Source: JAWLFI01 sp041685645 (GTDB lineage Bacteria; Bacteroidota; Bacteroidia; Chitinophagales; Saprospiraceae). From it: DNA of 10,302 nt. Position numbers and translations under genes: made by a program. Under the pieces are notes generated by a model. That model saw only the letters and a list, made by a program, of their open reading frames with translations, did no database searches and was not told where the DNA came from. Below are positions 1 to 7,246 of the stretch, one piece after another. The stretch lies in NCBI GenBank assembly GCA_041685645.1, contig JAWLFI010000098.1, positions 1 to 10,302 of the forward strand. Direction: 5' to 3'. The first letter of the stretch is position 1, and each line of letters starts with the position of its first letter.

Positions 1-905
1 CCACCGACGATTTCTGACAATTCCCGGGTAATCGCTTCTTGTCTCGCCTTGTTGTAATTGATTCTCAACTCCTTCAGCAAATCGCTGGCATTATCGGTCG
101 CCTTATCCATTGCCGTCATCCGTGCACCGTGCTCGGATGCAGAAGTGTCCAACAAGAAACGAAACACTTGCGTTCTCAGAATGGAAGGGATCAACTGCAA
201 CAACAATTGATCCTGATCGGGTTCAAAAATATAATCGGCATTCGAGGTAGATTCCTCTTTGCCTTCACTTTCAGGTCCCTTACCAATTTCGGCCAGACGC
301 TCAGATTGATTGATGGGCAAATAAGGATACACGATGAAATTTTGCATCGCTGCATTCCGAAACTCTGAAAAAGCAATGTCTATGCGATCATATACTTCTT
401 CCTGAAAACGCTGAATCATAATATTGCTCAAAGAAGCAGCTGCGTCAAAGGAAGGGTTCTCAATCAAATCCACGAAATCTTCTACCTTTTGAACCGTCGG
501 GTATTTATTCTTAAAATACTCGCGGCCCTTCTTTCCAATAAATACTAATTTGACACCGCCGGCTTTTACGGCATCCGCATATTCACCGTCGAGTTTTTCC
601 CGAGCTGCCTTGATTACGTTGGCATTAAAAGCGCCACACAATCCCTTACTGGAAGTAATGACTACGAGAAGGACTGATTTGACCTCCCGCTGCGCTGTCA
701 GGGAGCCCAAATTCTCAGAATCAACATTATCTGCCAAATTCGAAAGGATTTCCTCTAATTTATTGGCATATGGGCGCAACTCAGTAATGGCATCCTGTGC
801 CTTGCGCAACTTAGCCGCAGAAACCATTTTCATGGCCTTCGTGATCTGTTGCGTATTTTGAACAGATGCCATTCTGTCCCGAACTTCTTTTAAATTGACT
901 CCCAT
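1..905 (-). CDS. atpG: ATP synthase F1 gamma subunit (3' end cut by window edge)
   Basis: This is the central-stalk subunit of F1. It turns inside the alpha3-beta3 ring and couples proton flow through F0 to ATP synthesis on the cytoplasmic face of the membrane. The ATG is at 903-905 and the frame stays open for 301 codons to the left edge. The N-terminus (MGVNLKEVRDRMASVQNTQQ, then ITKAMKMVSAAKLRKAQ) and the last visible residues (NYNKARQEAITRELSEIVG) are the two conserved helices that form the gamma coiled coil. Only a few C-terminal residues should be missing. The middle holds SSKGLCGAFN near residue 85 and an acidic, low-complexity stretch (GKGPESEGKEEST) of the kind I associate with Bacteroidota gamma subunits. 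It is the last atp gene in the window, 31 nt after atpA, and is probably cotranscribed with it. No Shine-Dalgarno sequence is seen. Confidence 0.96.
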   Translation of the reverse strand, partial: MGVNLKEVRDRMASVQNTQQITKAMKMVSAAKLRKAQDAITELRPYANKLEEILSNLADNVDSENLGSLTAQREVKSVLLVVITSSKGLCGAFNANVIKAAREKLDGEYADAVKAGGVKLVFIGKKGREYFKNKYPTVQKVEDFVDLIENPSFDAAASLSNIMIQRFQEEVYDRIDIAFSEFRNAAMQNFIVYPYLPINQSERLAEIGKGPESEGKEESTSNADYIFEPDQDQLLLQLIPSILRTQVFRFLLDTSASEHGARMTAMDKATDNASDLLKELRINYNKARQEAITRELSEIVG

Positions 906-936
906 AATACAATGCTATTTATCGCTTACTGACTTG

Positions 937-2538
937 CTACTTGTATTGCTTCACTAAGTCCAGTGCGAGCTCTTTAACTGTTTTCAAATCTTCTTCCTGA
1001 TATTTCCCGGCTCTGAAGTTCTCTAATACTTGTGGGTGTTTTTGTTCTAAGGTACTAGTGAAAAATTCCTCAAACTCTTTGATTTTTTCTACCGGCACGT
1101 CGATCATCAATCCCTGAACGCCGGCATAAATAATCGCCACTTGTTTTTCAACAGATACCGGAGAGTATTGCGGCTGCTTCAAGATTTCAACATTTCGCTT
1201 TCCTTTCTCCAAAACAGCCTGAGTTGACGCATCGAGATCGGAGCCAAACTTGGCAAACGCCTCCAATTCTCTATATTGCGCCTGATCTAACTTCAAAGTA
1301 CCCGATACTTTTTTCATCGGCTTGATTTGAGCAGCTCCCCCAACTCGAGAAACAGATATACCTACATTTATCGCTGGACGTACACCCGCATTAAACAGGT
1401 TCGTCTCGAGGAAAATCTGACCATCCGTAATGGAAATTACGTTGGTCGGGATATAGGCAGAAACGTCTCCCGCCTGAGTTTCAATGATCGGCAATGCAGT
1501 CAATGAACCGCCTCCTTTAATCATTGGCTCACCCTTCTCGTCTTTAACATCCTTTAGGGTCTCCGGCAAATCATTCATTTGACGCGCCAATTCATCATTG
1601 TCGATGATTTTAGCTGATCTTTCCAATAATCTGGAGTGCAGATAAAAAACATCACCGGGATAAGCCTCGCGACCCGGCGGGCGTCTCAACAATAGAGAAA
1701 CCTCTCGGTAAGCTACGGCCTGCTTGGATAAATCGTCGAATACAACCAAAGCGGAACGCCCGGTGTCTCTGAAAAACTCCCCAATACAGGCACCGGCAAA
1801 GGGCGCATAAAACTGCAATGCGGCAGGATCTGCGGCTGAGGCTGAAACAATCGCCGTGTACGGCATAGCTCCGTTATCCTCCAGTACCTTGGCCACTTGA
1901 GCTACCGTTGAGTCCTTTTGTCCGGAAGCAACGTAAACGCAATATACAGGTTCTCCCTTATCGTAATATTCCTTTTGATTGATGATGGTATCAATGGCAA
2001 TCGCTGTCTTTCCCGTCTGTCGGTCACCGATGATCAACTCTCGTTGTCCTCTGCCGATGGGAATCATTGAGTCAATGGCCTTGATTCCGGTCTGTAAAGG
2101 CTCATCCACTGGCTGCCGATAAATCACACCCGGTGCTTTGCGCTCCAAAGGCATCTCATAGAGATCTCCACCTATTGGCCCCTTTCCATCAATGGGTTGT
2201 CCCAATGGATTCACTACGCGACCCAATATTCCTTCTCCTACTTTAATAGAAGCGATGCGGCCCGTTCTCTTAGCACTGGAACCTTCCCGGATATCATCAT
2301 CTGGGCCCAGGAGTACGACACCAATATTGTCTTCCTCCAAATTCAGTGCAATCGCTTGCACTCCATTCTCAAACTCAACCAATTCTCCGGCTTGTACCTG
2401 AGATAATCCATAGATGCGAGCGATACCATCCCCCACTTGAAGGACTATACCTGATTCCTCTAAATTGATTTCAGCTCCAGCACTGGATAACTGTTGCTTG
2501 AGTATGGATGAAATTTCGTCCGGTTTAACATTCACCAT
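937..2538 (-). CDS. atpA: ATP synthase F1 alpha subunit
   Basis: This is the nucleotide-binding, mostly non-catalytic subunit of F1; three copies alternate with beta in the hexamer. The 533 residues show the usual order: an N-terminal beta-barrel (about 25-95), the nucleotide-binding domain, then the C-terminal helical domain. The P-loop GDRQTGKT is at 171-178 and the Walker B strand ALVVFDD at 263-269. The alpha/beta family signature PAINVGISVS is at 388-397, followed by the arginine finger R398 in SRVGG. The protein is about 20 residues longer than the E. coli subunit. Much of the excess is a charged insertion at about 312-343, before GSLTALPIIETQ. The ATG lies 23 nt downstream of the atpH stop, and the gene ends in TAG 31 nt before atpG. 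This fits one polycistronic mRNA. Confidence 0.98.
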   Translation of the reverse strand: MVNVKPDEISSILKQQLSSAGAEINLEESGIVLQVGDGIARIYGLSQVQAGELVEFENGVQAIALNLEEDNIGVVLLGPDDDIREGSSAKRTGRIASIKVGEGILGRVVNPLGQPIDGKGPIGGDLYEMPLERKAPGVIYRQPVDEPLQTGIKAIDSMIPIGRGQRELIIGDRQTGKTAIAIDTIINQKEYYDKGEPVYCVYVASGQKDSTVAQVAKVLEDNGAMPYTAIVSASAADPAALQFYAPFAGACIGEFFRDTGRSALVVFDDLSKQAVAYREVSLLLRRPPGREAYPGDVFYLHSRLLERSAKIIDNDELARQMNDLPETLKDVKDEKGEPMIKGGGSLTALPIIETQAGDVSAYIPTNVISITDGQIFLETNLFNAGVRPAINVGISVSRVGGAAQIKPMKKVSGTLKLDQAQYRELEAFAKFGSDLDASTQAVLEKGKRNVEILKQPQYSPVSVEKQVAIIYAGVQGLMIDVPVEKIKEFEEFFTSTLEQKHPQVLENFRAGKYQEEDLKTVKELALDLVKQYK

Positions 2539-2561
2539 CTTGATAAATACTTTTTATTGAT

Positions 2562-3104
2562 TTAATCTGCGATTTTCTTTCGCAATTTTTGGATTTGATG
2601 CGACACACTGGCATCGTACACTTTATCTTCAAACTGAATCACAAACCCGCCCAATAAGTCGGGATGGATGGAATGATTCATTTCTATTTTACTTCGCACA
2701 CCCTTCAGTTGGCGAATAGAATTTTCTAATTTCTGTAAGGTCTCCTCATCCAAACTGGCCGCTGATCGAACTTCTACCTGAGTGATATCTTTGATCGCGC
2801 GGTATTTCTCTCCCACAACTCTGATGATAAATGACAATTGTGGTGCTCTCCCCTTTTCGCAAATTAAACGCAAATACGAAACCGTCAAAGGCTTCAGGTG
2901 ACTCTCAAAAATCGCCACGATGCCGTCAGCTTTCTTTGCATTTTGTATCACGGGACTCTTCAAAAAGCGTCGCAACTCATCATTGCCTTCTATCAACTGC
3001 TGCACCTGCAATAGATCCTGATAAATCTCCTCCAGTATGTTTTGTTCCTGCGCTGCCGAAATTAAGGTCTGCGCATACCTCGCTGCAATTCTATTTACAG
3101 ACAT
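2562..3104 (-). CDS. atpH: ATP synthase F1 delta subunit (OSCP homologue)
   Basis: This peripheral-stalk subunit links the top of the alpha3-beta3 hexamer to the b-subunit dimer and stops the hexamer from rotating. Its 180 residues are a normal length. The N-terminal helical domain (about 1-105) starts MSVNRIAARYAQTLISAAQE, a typical delta/OSCP opening. The C-terminal part holds the conserved GGFVIQFEDKVYDASV (152-167), matching the OSCP signature of the form GG.....D..D.S. The final helix is basic (QIQKLRKKI). The ATG lies only 5 nt after the atpF stop, so the two are probably translationally coupled. The gene is recognised from the end motifs and from its place between b and alpha, the standard bacterial order. 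Confidence 0.95.
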   Translation of the reverse strand: MSVNRIAARYAQTLISAAQEQNILEEIYQDLLQVQQLIEGNDELRRFLKSPVIQNAKKADGIVAIFESHLKPLTVSYLRLICEKGRAPQLSFIIRVVGEKYRAIKDITQVEVRSAASLDEETLQKLENSIRQLKGVRSKIEMNHSIHPDLLGGFVIQFEDKVYDASVSHQIQKLRKKIAD

Positions 3105-3109
3105 GCTTT

Positions 3110-3619
3110 TTAATTTTTACTCATTTGATCTACCAGTCGCTGTACGAGAGCGGTTTGTTCGCCCTCTGCACTCAACTTCGACTGCAGGACCTGCTCGGCA
3201 ATATCTATCGCCATAGCACCTACTTCTTGTTTTACCTCTCGCATAGCAGATGCCTTCTGACTTTCTATGTCATTTTTGGCACTTTCTACCAACAAAGCGG
3301 CTTCTTCTTTTGCCTTATCCTTCGCTTCTTTCACGATGGATTCAGCTGCCTGTTTAGCATCTTTTAGAATCCGACTTCGCTCTTCCCGTGCCTCTTTCAG
3401 AAGCTCATCATTTTGCGATTGCAAGGCTTGCATTTCCGCTTTGGCTTTCTCCGCAGCATCTAAGGCATCCTGAATATCCACTTCCCGTTTTCTCAATCCA
3501 TTGGCAATGGGCTTAAAAGCCGTTCGGCCTAACACCAACCAAACCAACAAGAAAATCACCGTGGTCCAAAAAAACTGGCCCGGATCTGGGTTCAAGGGAG
3601 GAAAACTGACTAAAAACAT
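3110..3619 (-). CDS. atpF: ATP synthase F0 b subunit
   Basis: This membrane-anchored peripheral-stalk subunit acts as a dimer, holding F1 through delta while its N-terminal helix sits beside subunit a. I chose the ATG at 3617-3619, giving 169 residues starting MFLVSFPPLNPDPGQFF. The frame also opens at a TTG nine bases upstream (3628, adding MKN), but that is a weaker start and the ATG product resembles other Bacteroidota b subunits. One membrane helix spans about residues 16-35 (FFWTTVIFLLVWLVLG). A long charged, alanine-rich coiled coil follows from about 45 to 135 (AEKAKAEMQ, AREERSRIL, KEAKDKAKEEAALL). The C-terminal helix (AIDIAEQVL) is the delta-binding end. The gene follows atpE after a hairpin-containing gap of 74 nt, the longest between two genes of the atp cluster. 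Confidence 0.95.
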   Translation of the reverse strand: MFLVSFPPLNPDPGQFFWTTVIFLLVWLVLGRTAFKPIANGLRKREVDIQDALDAAEKAKAEMQALQSQNDELLKEAREERSRILKDAKQAAESIVKEAKDKAKEEAALLVESAKNDIESQKASAMREVKQEVGAMAIDIAEQVLQSKLSAEGEQTALVQRLVDQMSKN

Positions 3620-3640
3620 ATTTTTCAAAATTTAAGTGAA

Positions 3641-3668
3641 GGGGCTGTAACCAACCGTTACACACCCC
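3641..3668 (-). promoter_or_regulatory. Stem-loop between atpE and atpF
   Basis: On the transcribed strand a GGGG arm pairs with CCCC and TGTAAC pairs with GTTACA around a 5-nt loop (GGTTG). A G-U pair and one bulged G join the two blocks, giving about 11 pairs. It starts 25 nt after the atpE stop and ends 21 nt before the chosen atpF start. The following bases (TTCACTTAAATTTT) are U-rich but not a clean U-run, so it is at most a leaky terminator. A role in stabilising or processing the atpB-atpE part of the mRNA is inference. The base pairing itself is directly visible. Confidence 0.55.
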
Positions 3669-3693
3669 ATCCTTTTCCATTGGGAAAATACAA

Positions 3694-3888
3694 TTATGAG
3701 ATAAATGAAAGAATCAAAGCGATAATACCTACCCCTTCAATTAATGCTGCAGAAATGATCATCGTAGTACGAATATCACCTGTAGCTTCCGGCTGCCGAG
3801 CTACTGCTTCGGCAGCGCGGCCTCCAATCATTCCGATGCCTAATCCGACACCGATAACTGCTAGTCCCATTCCAATTGCTGTGTACAT
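3694..3888 (-). CDS. atpE: ATP synthase F0 c subunit (proteolipid)
   Basis: This is the rotor-ring subunit; each copy carries the carboxylate that is protonated and deprotonated at the a/c interface. The 64-residue hairpin of two membrane helices is near the short end of the family. Helix 1 has the glycine motif GVGLGIG (13-19). The polar loop ARQPEA (30-35) contacts gamma and epsilon. Helix 2 carries the essential acid E51 in AALIEGVG. The sodium-binding pattern (Gln in helix 1 and Ser/Thr after the acid) is absent: the equivalent residues by alignment are I18 and G52. This indicates proton coupling, which is inference from the motif. The gene lies 23 nt after atpB. The ring needs many copies of c, so the strong hairpin after this gene may matter for dosage. 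Confidence 0.97.
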   Translation of the reverse strand: MYTAIGMGLAVIGVGLGIGMIGGRAAEAVARQPEATGDIRTTMIISAALIEGVGIIALILSFIS

Positions 3889-3911
3889 AACACTGAGTTT
3901 TTAGAAAATGA

Positions 3912-5099
3912 TTAATGATCTGCACTGACCTCCACCGCTTGTCCAATGTACATGGCGGAGAGCAAAGCAAATATAAATGCTTGCAATACTGCAACAAATA
4001 TTTCTAATAGATTCATGGCAAAGGTGAAGGGCACTGAAATCAATGCTCCAACAACACCTCCGGAGAGACTCTCTCCAAAGCCACTGAATATGAAAATCAA
4101 GCCTACCATTGCCAAAATAGCAATGTGACCTGCTGTTATATTGGCCCCTAACCTGATAAATAAGGTCACGGGCTTTATGATTAAACTGATCAATTCGATA
4201 ACGGCCAGTATAAGTTTCACTAAAATCGGCACACCCGGCATCCACAACATATGAGACCAAAAGTCTTTCTTCGAAACCCCTATCATAATGACAAAGGTAA
4301 ATAAGGCTAATGCTAAAGTCGTGCCTGCATTACCCGTCACGTTTGCACTTCCGATGAAAGGTACTAAGCCCAACAAATTCAAAATGAGAATAAAGAAAAA
4401 CAAAGACATGATGAAGGGGAGATAGCGCTCGTGCTGATCACCAATAAACGGCTTCGCTATATCGTCCCGAATGAAAATCACCAGGGGCTCCATAAAGGAT
4501 TGTACGCCCTTCGGTGCTTGCCCTTCTCTGAGTTTCATTGATTTCGCTACAGACCCAAACAGCCAAAACATTAAAATAACGGCCAATAACATGGTCGCCA
4601 CGTTCTTTGTAATGGAAAAATCATAAAAACTCGATGATTCCATGAATGTTCCCGGCGCATCTAAAGGATAAGTCGTTCCCGCGTAATCCACAAAGGGTTG
4701 GTCCGCATAGTCGCCCTCGTGGTAATGACCAAAGCTATCAATTTCTACTGTTCCTTTCGGAAAATCCCCCAGCGCACGATGAATTCGCCCGTGATATAAT
4801 ACGTATCCATCTACTGCCTTATGGCCATGATCGAAGGATGAAGACATCGCAAACAAAAAACCATCTTCTGCATGATATGCGATGATGGGTAAGGGAACGG
4901 AAAAGTCTCCCACGAGGTGAATCTCATTGGAATTTTGCACGTGATGCAAAACGCTTTCAATATATCCTTCTTTTGTACTGATCCCATCCCCTCCGGACGC
5001 TGCTGAAGCGACAGCCATCGGCAGAACAAAAAGGATAGCCATACACAGCGAGCTACTCCAAAATCTTAGTTTGTACAAAATCTGTTTTGACACAGGCAT
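3912..5099 (-). CDS. atpB: ATP synthase F0 a subunit with exported N-terminal extension
   Basis: This membrane stator subunit forms the two proton half-channels against the c ring. The 395 residues are much longer than E. coli a (271). A signal-peptide-like start (KLRFWSSSLCMAILFVLP, then ending near ASA at about 31-33) precedes a histidine-rich extracytoplasmic region to about residue 160. Membrane helices follow at about 166-186, 226-248, 258-276, 293-315, 322-345 and 352-388. The essential arginine is R316 in FIRLGANITAGH, and Q373 in LQAFIF is the conserved glutamine. The usual motif is RLF(A/G)N; here the phenylalanine is glycine (G318). A long N-terminus is, as I know it, common in Bacteroidota a subunits. 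The gene opens the atp cluster behind a promoter candidate at 5128-5158, with a leader of roughly 20-25 nt. No atpI or atpZ gene precedes it. Confidence 0.96.
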   Translation of the reverse strand: MPVSKQILYKLRFWSSSLCMAILFVLPMAVASAASGGDGISTKEGYIESVLHHVQNSNEIHLVGDFSVPLPIIAYHAEDGFLFAMSSSFDHGHKAVDGYVLYHGRIHRALGDFPKGTVEIDSFGHYHEGDYADQPFVDYAGTTYPLDAPGTFMESSSFYDFSITKNVATMLLAVILMFWLFGSVAKSMKLREGQAPKGVQSFMEPLVIFIRDDIAKPFIGDQHERYLPFIMSLFFFILILNLLGLVPFIGSANVTGNAGTTLALALFTFVIMIGVSKKDFWSHMLWMPGVPILVKLILAVIELISLIIKPVTLFIRLGANITAGHIAILAMVGLIFIFSGFGESLSGGVVGALISVPFTFAMNLLEIFVAVLQAFIFALLSAMYIGQAVEVSADH

Positions 5100-5242
5100 T
5101 GATTTACGTTGTTGCTTAAAAACAGCGCAAAGGTAATTATTTCATAACTGTTTTAAAACTACCCTGCACTTTTTTTTCATCGAAATACAATTTTACATTC
5201 CGATAGCCCATATGAGATGATCAAAGCTCTTTATACAAAGGC
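5100..5242. other. rny-atpB intergenic region
   Basis: This 143-nt gap separates the rny stop from the atpB start. It contains the atp promoter candidate. I see no convincing rho-independent terminator for rny; only weak 4-bp stems occur after its stop. Some read-through from rny into the atp genes is therefore possible. A 24-codon minus-strand frame (5137-5211) is present but unsupported. Confidence 0.6.
5128..5158 (-). promoter_or_regulatory. Candidate Bacteroidota-type promoter for the atp genes
   Basis: On the minus strand TACCTTTG (5128-5135) matches the Bacteroidota -7 consensus TAnnTTTG exactly. Exactly 19 nt upstream is TTTT (5155-5158), a 3-of-4 match to the -33 element TTTG. Transcription would begin around 5120-5123, giving a leader of about 20-25 nt before the atpB ATG. 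The position in the only sizeable gap between rny and atpB supports it. It is a motif match only. Confidence 0.55.
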
Positions 5243-6904
5243 TTAAGTGGCATAAGTCGTAGATCGCTTTTCTCGTATGACTGTGACTTTGATTTGACCC
5301 GGATAGGTCATCTCATTTTGTATTTTCTCTGAAATCATGAAGGATAGATCATCGGCAAAGCCGTCTGATACTTTGTTGGATTCTACGATCACCCTCAATT
5401 CGCGACCGGCTTGCATCGCATAGGCCTTCTGTACCCCCTCGTACGACATGGCCAGTTCTTCCAGCTCTCCAATCCGCTTCAAATACGATTCTAATATTTC
5501 TCGGCGCGCTCCGGGTCGGGCTCCCGATATGGCATCTCCGGCCTGAACGATGGGCGACAACATATTATTCATCTCAATCTCGTCGTGATGCGCTCCTACC
5601 GCATTACATACGATGTCCTGTTCGCCGTGCTTCTCACACATCTTCATACCTAAAATCGCGTGAGACAACTCTGAATCTTCCTCCGAGACTTTCCCGATAT
5701 CGTGCAATAGTCCGGCGCGCTTTGCCATCTTGGCCTGTTTCGGACTAAGTCCCAATTCCGCCGCCATGGTCGCACAAATATGCGCTGTCTCTATGGAGTG
5801 TTTGAGCAAGTTCTGCCCGTAAGATGAACGAAACCTCATTCGCCCTACCATTTTTACCAGATAGGGATGTAAACCATGGATATCCAATTCTATAATGGTC
5901 CGCTCGCCAATTTCCACGATCTGCTCATCCAATTCTTTTTTGACCTTGGCCGTCACCTCTTCGATGCGTGCCGGGTGTATTCGCCCGTCCGCTACCAGTC
6001 GCTTCAAGGACAATCTGCAAATCTCCCTACGAATCGGATCAAAACTCGAAATTACAATCGCTTCCGGCGTGTCATCAACTACCAATTCGGCGCCGGTCGC
6101 TGCTTCCAATGCGCGGATATTTCTCCCTTCTCTTCCGATGATCTGCCCTTTTAAATCGTCGGACTCCAAATTAAACACCGAAACGGTATTCTCAATGGTG
6201 TACTCGGCACACATGCGTTGAATAGACTGAATAACAATCTTTTTCGCCTCTTTGTTGGCCGACAACTTGGCATCGGCTAAGGTCTGCTTCTTGATCGCCA
6301 TGGCCTCTGTATCTGCTTTGGCACGGACTGCATCTAATAATTGCTCTTTGGCCTCATCTTCAGACAATTTGGAAATTTGCTCCAACTGCTTAATTTGCTT
6401 CTCATTGGACTCCTCCAAGTCCTTCTTGCGCTTGTCCAGCACGCGAATTTGCGTATCTAAATTTTTTCGGATCGCCTGAATCTCACTTTTCTCCTGCTCT
6501 ATCCCTTCCCTCTCGCTTTTCCACTTGTCGCGCTTAGATTGAAGTTCCTTTTCCCGGTTTTTTACTTCATTCTCCCGCTCCTTGAGCTCTTCTTTTTGTT
6601 GACGCTTAAAATCCTCAAACTCTCCCTTGAAGGTAGCAAACTTATCTTTCGCCTCTCGAATCTTCTTTTGCTTAATACTTTCGTGCTTGCTCTCAGCCTT
6701 ACTCATCACCTTCTCGGCCTTCGTCTCCGCTTCATCGATGATGCGCTGGGCACTCACCCGGGCCTTTTCTATCTCAATATCAGACTTCTGATTAATCTCT
6801 TTAATCTTCGCCGCATTTGACTTGCGTAAAATGGCATTAACTAAAAAGTACCCGATCACTACACCGATTACTATCGCTCCAATAAATATTAAAATCATGT
6901 CCAT
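5243..6904 (-). CDS. rny: Ribonuclease Y
   Basis: This membrane-anchored endoribonuclease starts mRNA decay in many bacteria that lack RNase E. The 553 residues show the complete family layout. An N-terminal membrane helix (about 4-25, ILIFIGAIVIGVVIGYF) is followed by a very long charged coiled coil (about 30-215). A KH RNA-binding domain spans about 240-305, with GREGRNIRALE at 257-267. The HD metal-dependent catalytic domain spans about 365-460: H369, the HD pair H401-D402 in LLHDIGK, H439-H440 in GAHHDE, and D457 in GDAIS. A conserved C-terminal domain ends the protein. All expected metal ligands are present. The ATG at 6902-6904 lies 42 nt after the zapA stop, with a palindrome in the gap. 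Cotranscription with zapA is likely but not shown. Confidence 0.98.
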   Translation of the reverse strand: MDMILIFIGAIVIGVVIGYFLVNAILRKSNAAKIKEINQKSDIEIEKARVSAQRIIDEAETKAEKVMSKAESKHESIKQKKIREAKDKFATFKGEFEDFKRQQKEELKERENEVKNREKELQSKRDKWKSEREGIEQEKSEIQAIRKNLDTQIRVLDKRKKDLEESNEKQIKQLEQISKLSEDEAKEQLLDAVRAKADTEAMAIKKQTLADAKLSANKEAKKIVIQSIQRMCAEYTIENTVSVFNLESDDLKGQIIGREGRNIRALEAATGAELVVDDTPEAIVISSFDPIRREICRLSLKRLVADGRIHPARIEEVTAKVKKELDEQIVEIGERTIIELDIHGLHPYLVKMVGRMRFRSSYGQNLLKHSIETAHICATMAAELGLSPKQAKMAKRAGLLHDIGKVSEEDSELSHAILGMKMCEKHGEQDIVCNAVGAHHDEIEMNNMLSPIVQAGDAISGARPGARREILESYLKRIGELEELAMSYEGVQKAYAMQAGRELRVIVESNKVSDGFADDLSFMISEKIQNEMTYPGQIKVTVIREKRSTTYAT

Positions 6905-6912
6905 TATATACT

Positions 6913-6943
6913 CTGTTTTATTTATGAAAAAATGATAAAACAG
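6913..6943 (-). promoter_or_regulatory. AT-rich inverted repeat between zapA and rny
   Basis: CTGTTTTAT (6913-6921) and ATAAAACAG (6935-6943) are perfect 9-nt inverted repeats around a 13-nt loop. In the transcript the hairpin begins 3 nt after the zapA stop and ends 8 nt before the rny ATG, and its loop holds a run of six U. It occupies the place where ribosomes would load on rny. It could be a weak terminator, an mRNA-end stabiliser or a control element for rny translation; the sequence does not decide. Confidence 0.45.
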
Positions 6944-6946
6944 AAA

Positions 6947-7246
6947 TCAGCTCCGGACCAATCCATCTAGCAAGTCATGTGCTTTTGTCAATTTGTCGTG
7001 AATTCTCTCCACGCCATCTTCTCCTAAAGTGCTATTGTCCACAGCATAAGTGAGTAATGTCATCGCCAAACAATCCTGCGTATCCTTCGACGGATACGCA
7101 CGCTTGAAGTCTTGAACCTTCTCATCGACCTCACGGGCGATAGAACGGATCTGCTCCAACTCATCTTCACCCGCTTTAATCGGATACACCCGACCGGCCA
7201 ATTCGATTTTAGCGCTAATTACACTCGGCTTCTCCCGATCACTCAT
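6947..7246 (-). CDS. zapA: Cell division protein ZapA
   Basis: This small cytoplasmic protein binds FtsZ and promotes filament bundling in the division ring. The 99 residues match the family. A short beta-hairpin opening (AKIELAGRVYPIKAGEDE, 12-29) is followed by a helix (LEQIRSIAREVDEKVQDFK, 30-48), the ZapA-type globular head. A C-terminal helix (about 56-97, CLAMTLLTYAVD onward) would form the dimerising coiled coil. Its ATG overlaps the stop of the preceding coiled-coil gene (ATGA, 7243-7246), which indicates translational coupling and a shared function. The same small-gene/zapA/rny arrangement is familiar from other Bacteroidota. The call rests on sequence pattern and context rather than a unique catalytic motif. 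Confidence 0.9.
   Translation of the reverse strand: MSDREKPSVISAKIELAGRVYPIKAGEDELEQIRSIAREVDEKVQDFKRAYPSKDTQDCLAMTLLTYAVDNSTLGEDGVERIHDKLTKAHDLLDGLVRS

Noticed and set aside
1..905. Apparent absence of atpD and atpC as an unusual arrangement
   Set aside because: The window ends inside atpG, so genes beyond it cannot be seen, and a separate atpD-atpC locus is already known in Bacteroidota.
906..947. Inverted repeat AATACAA / TTGTATT around the atpA stop codon
   Set aside because: The arms are only 7 nt and A/T-rich with a 28-nt gap, so chance is the best explanation.
2831..3367. Plus-strand open frame of 178 codons across atpH and atpF
   Set aside because: It lies antisense to two clearly recognised genes, has no recognisable domain, and straddles their junction. 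The same reasoning removes the other plus-strand frames in the window.
3620..3628. TTG start adding three residues to atpF
   Set aside because: An ATG lies three codons downstream and gives a protein start that fits the family; nothing supports the TTG.
3901..4260. Minus-strand open frame of 119 codons inside atpB
   Set aside because: It is in a different frame within the confidently identified a subunit, and its translation is cysteine- and tryptophan-rich with no family pattern.
5170..5178. T-run suggestive of a terminator
   Set aside because: It lies on the plus strand, where no gene ends, and no GC-rich stem precedes it; on the transcribed strand it is an A-run.
5137..5211. Minus-strand 24-codon frame (starts MGYRNVKLYF) between rny and atpB
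   Set aside because: Length is within chance, there is no ribosome-binding signal or promoter, and its 3' end abuts the better-supported atp promoter.
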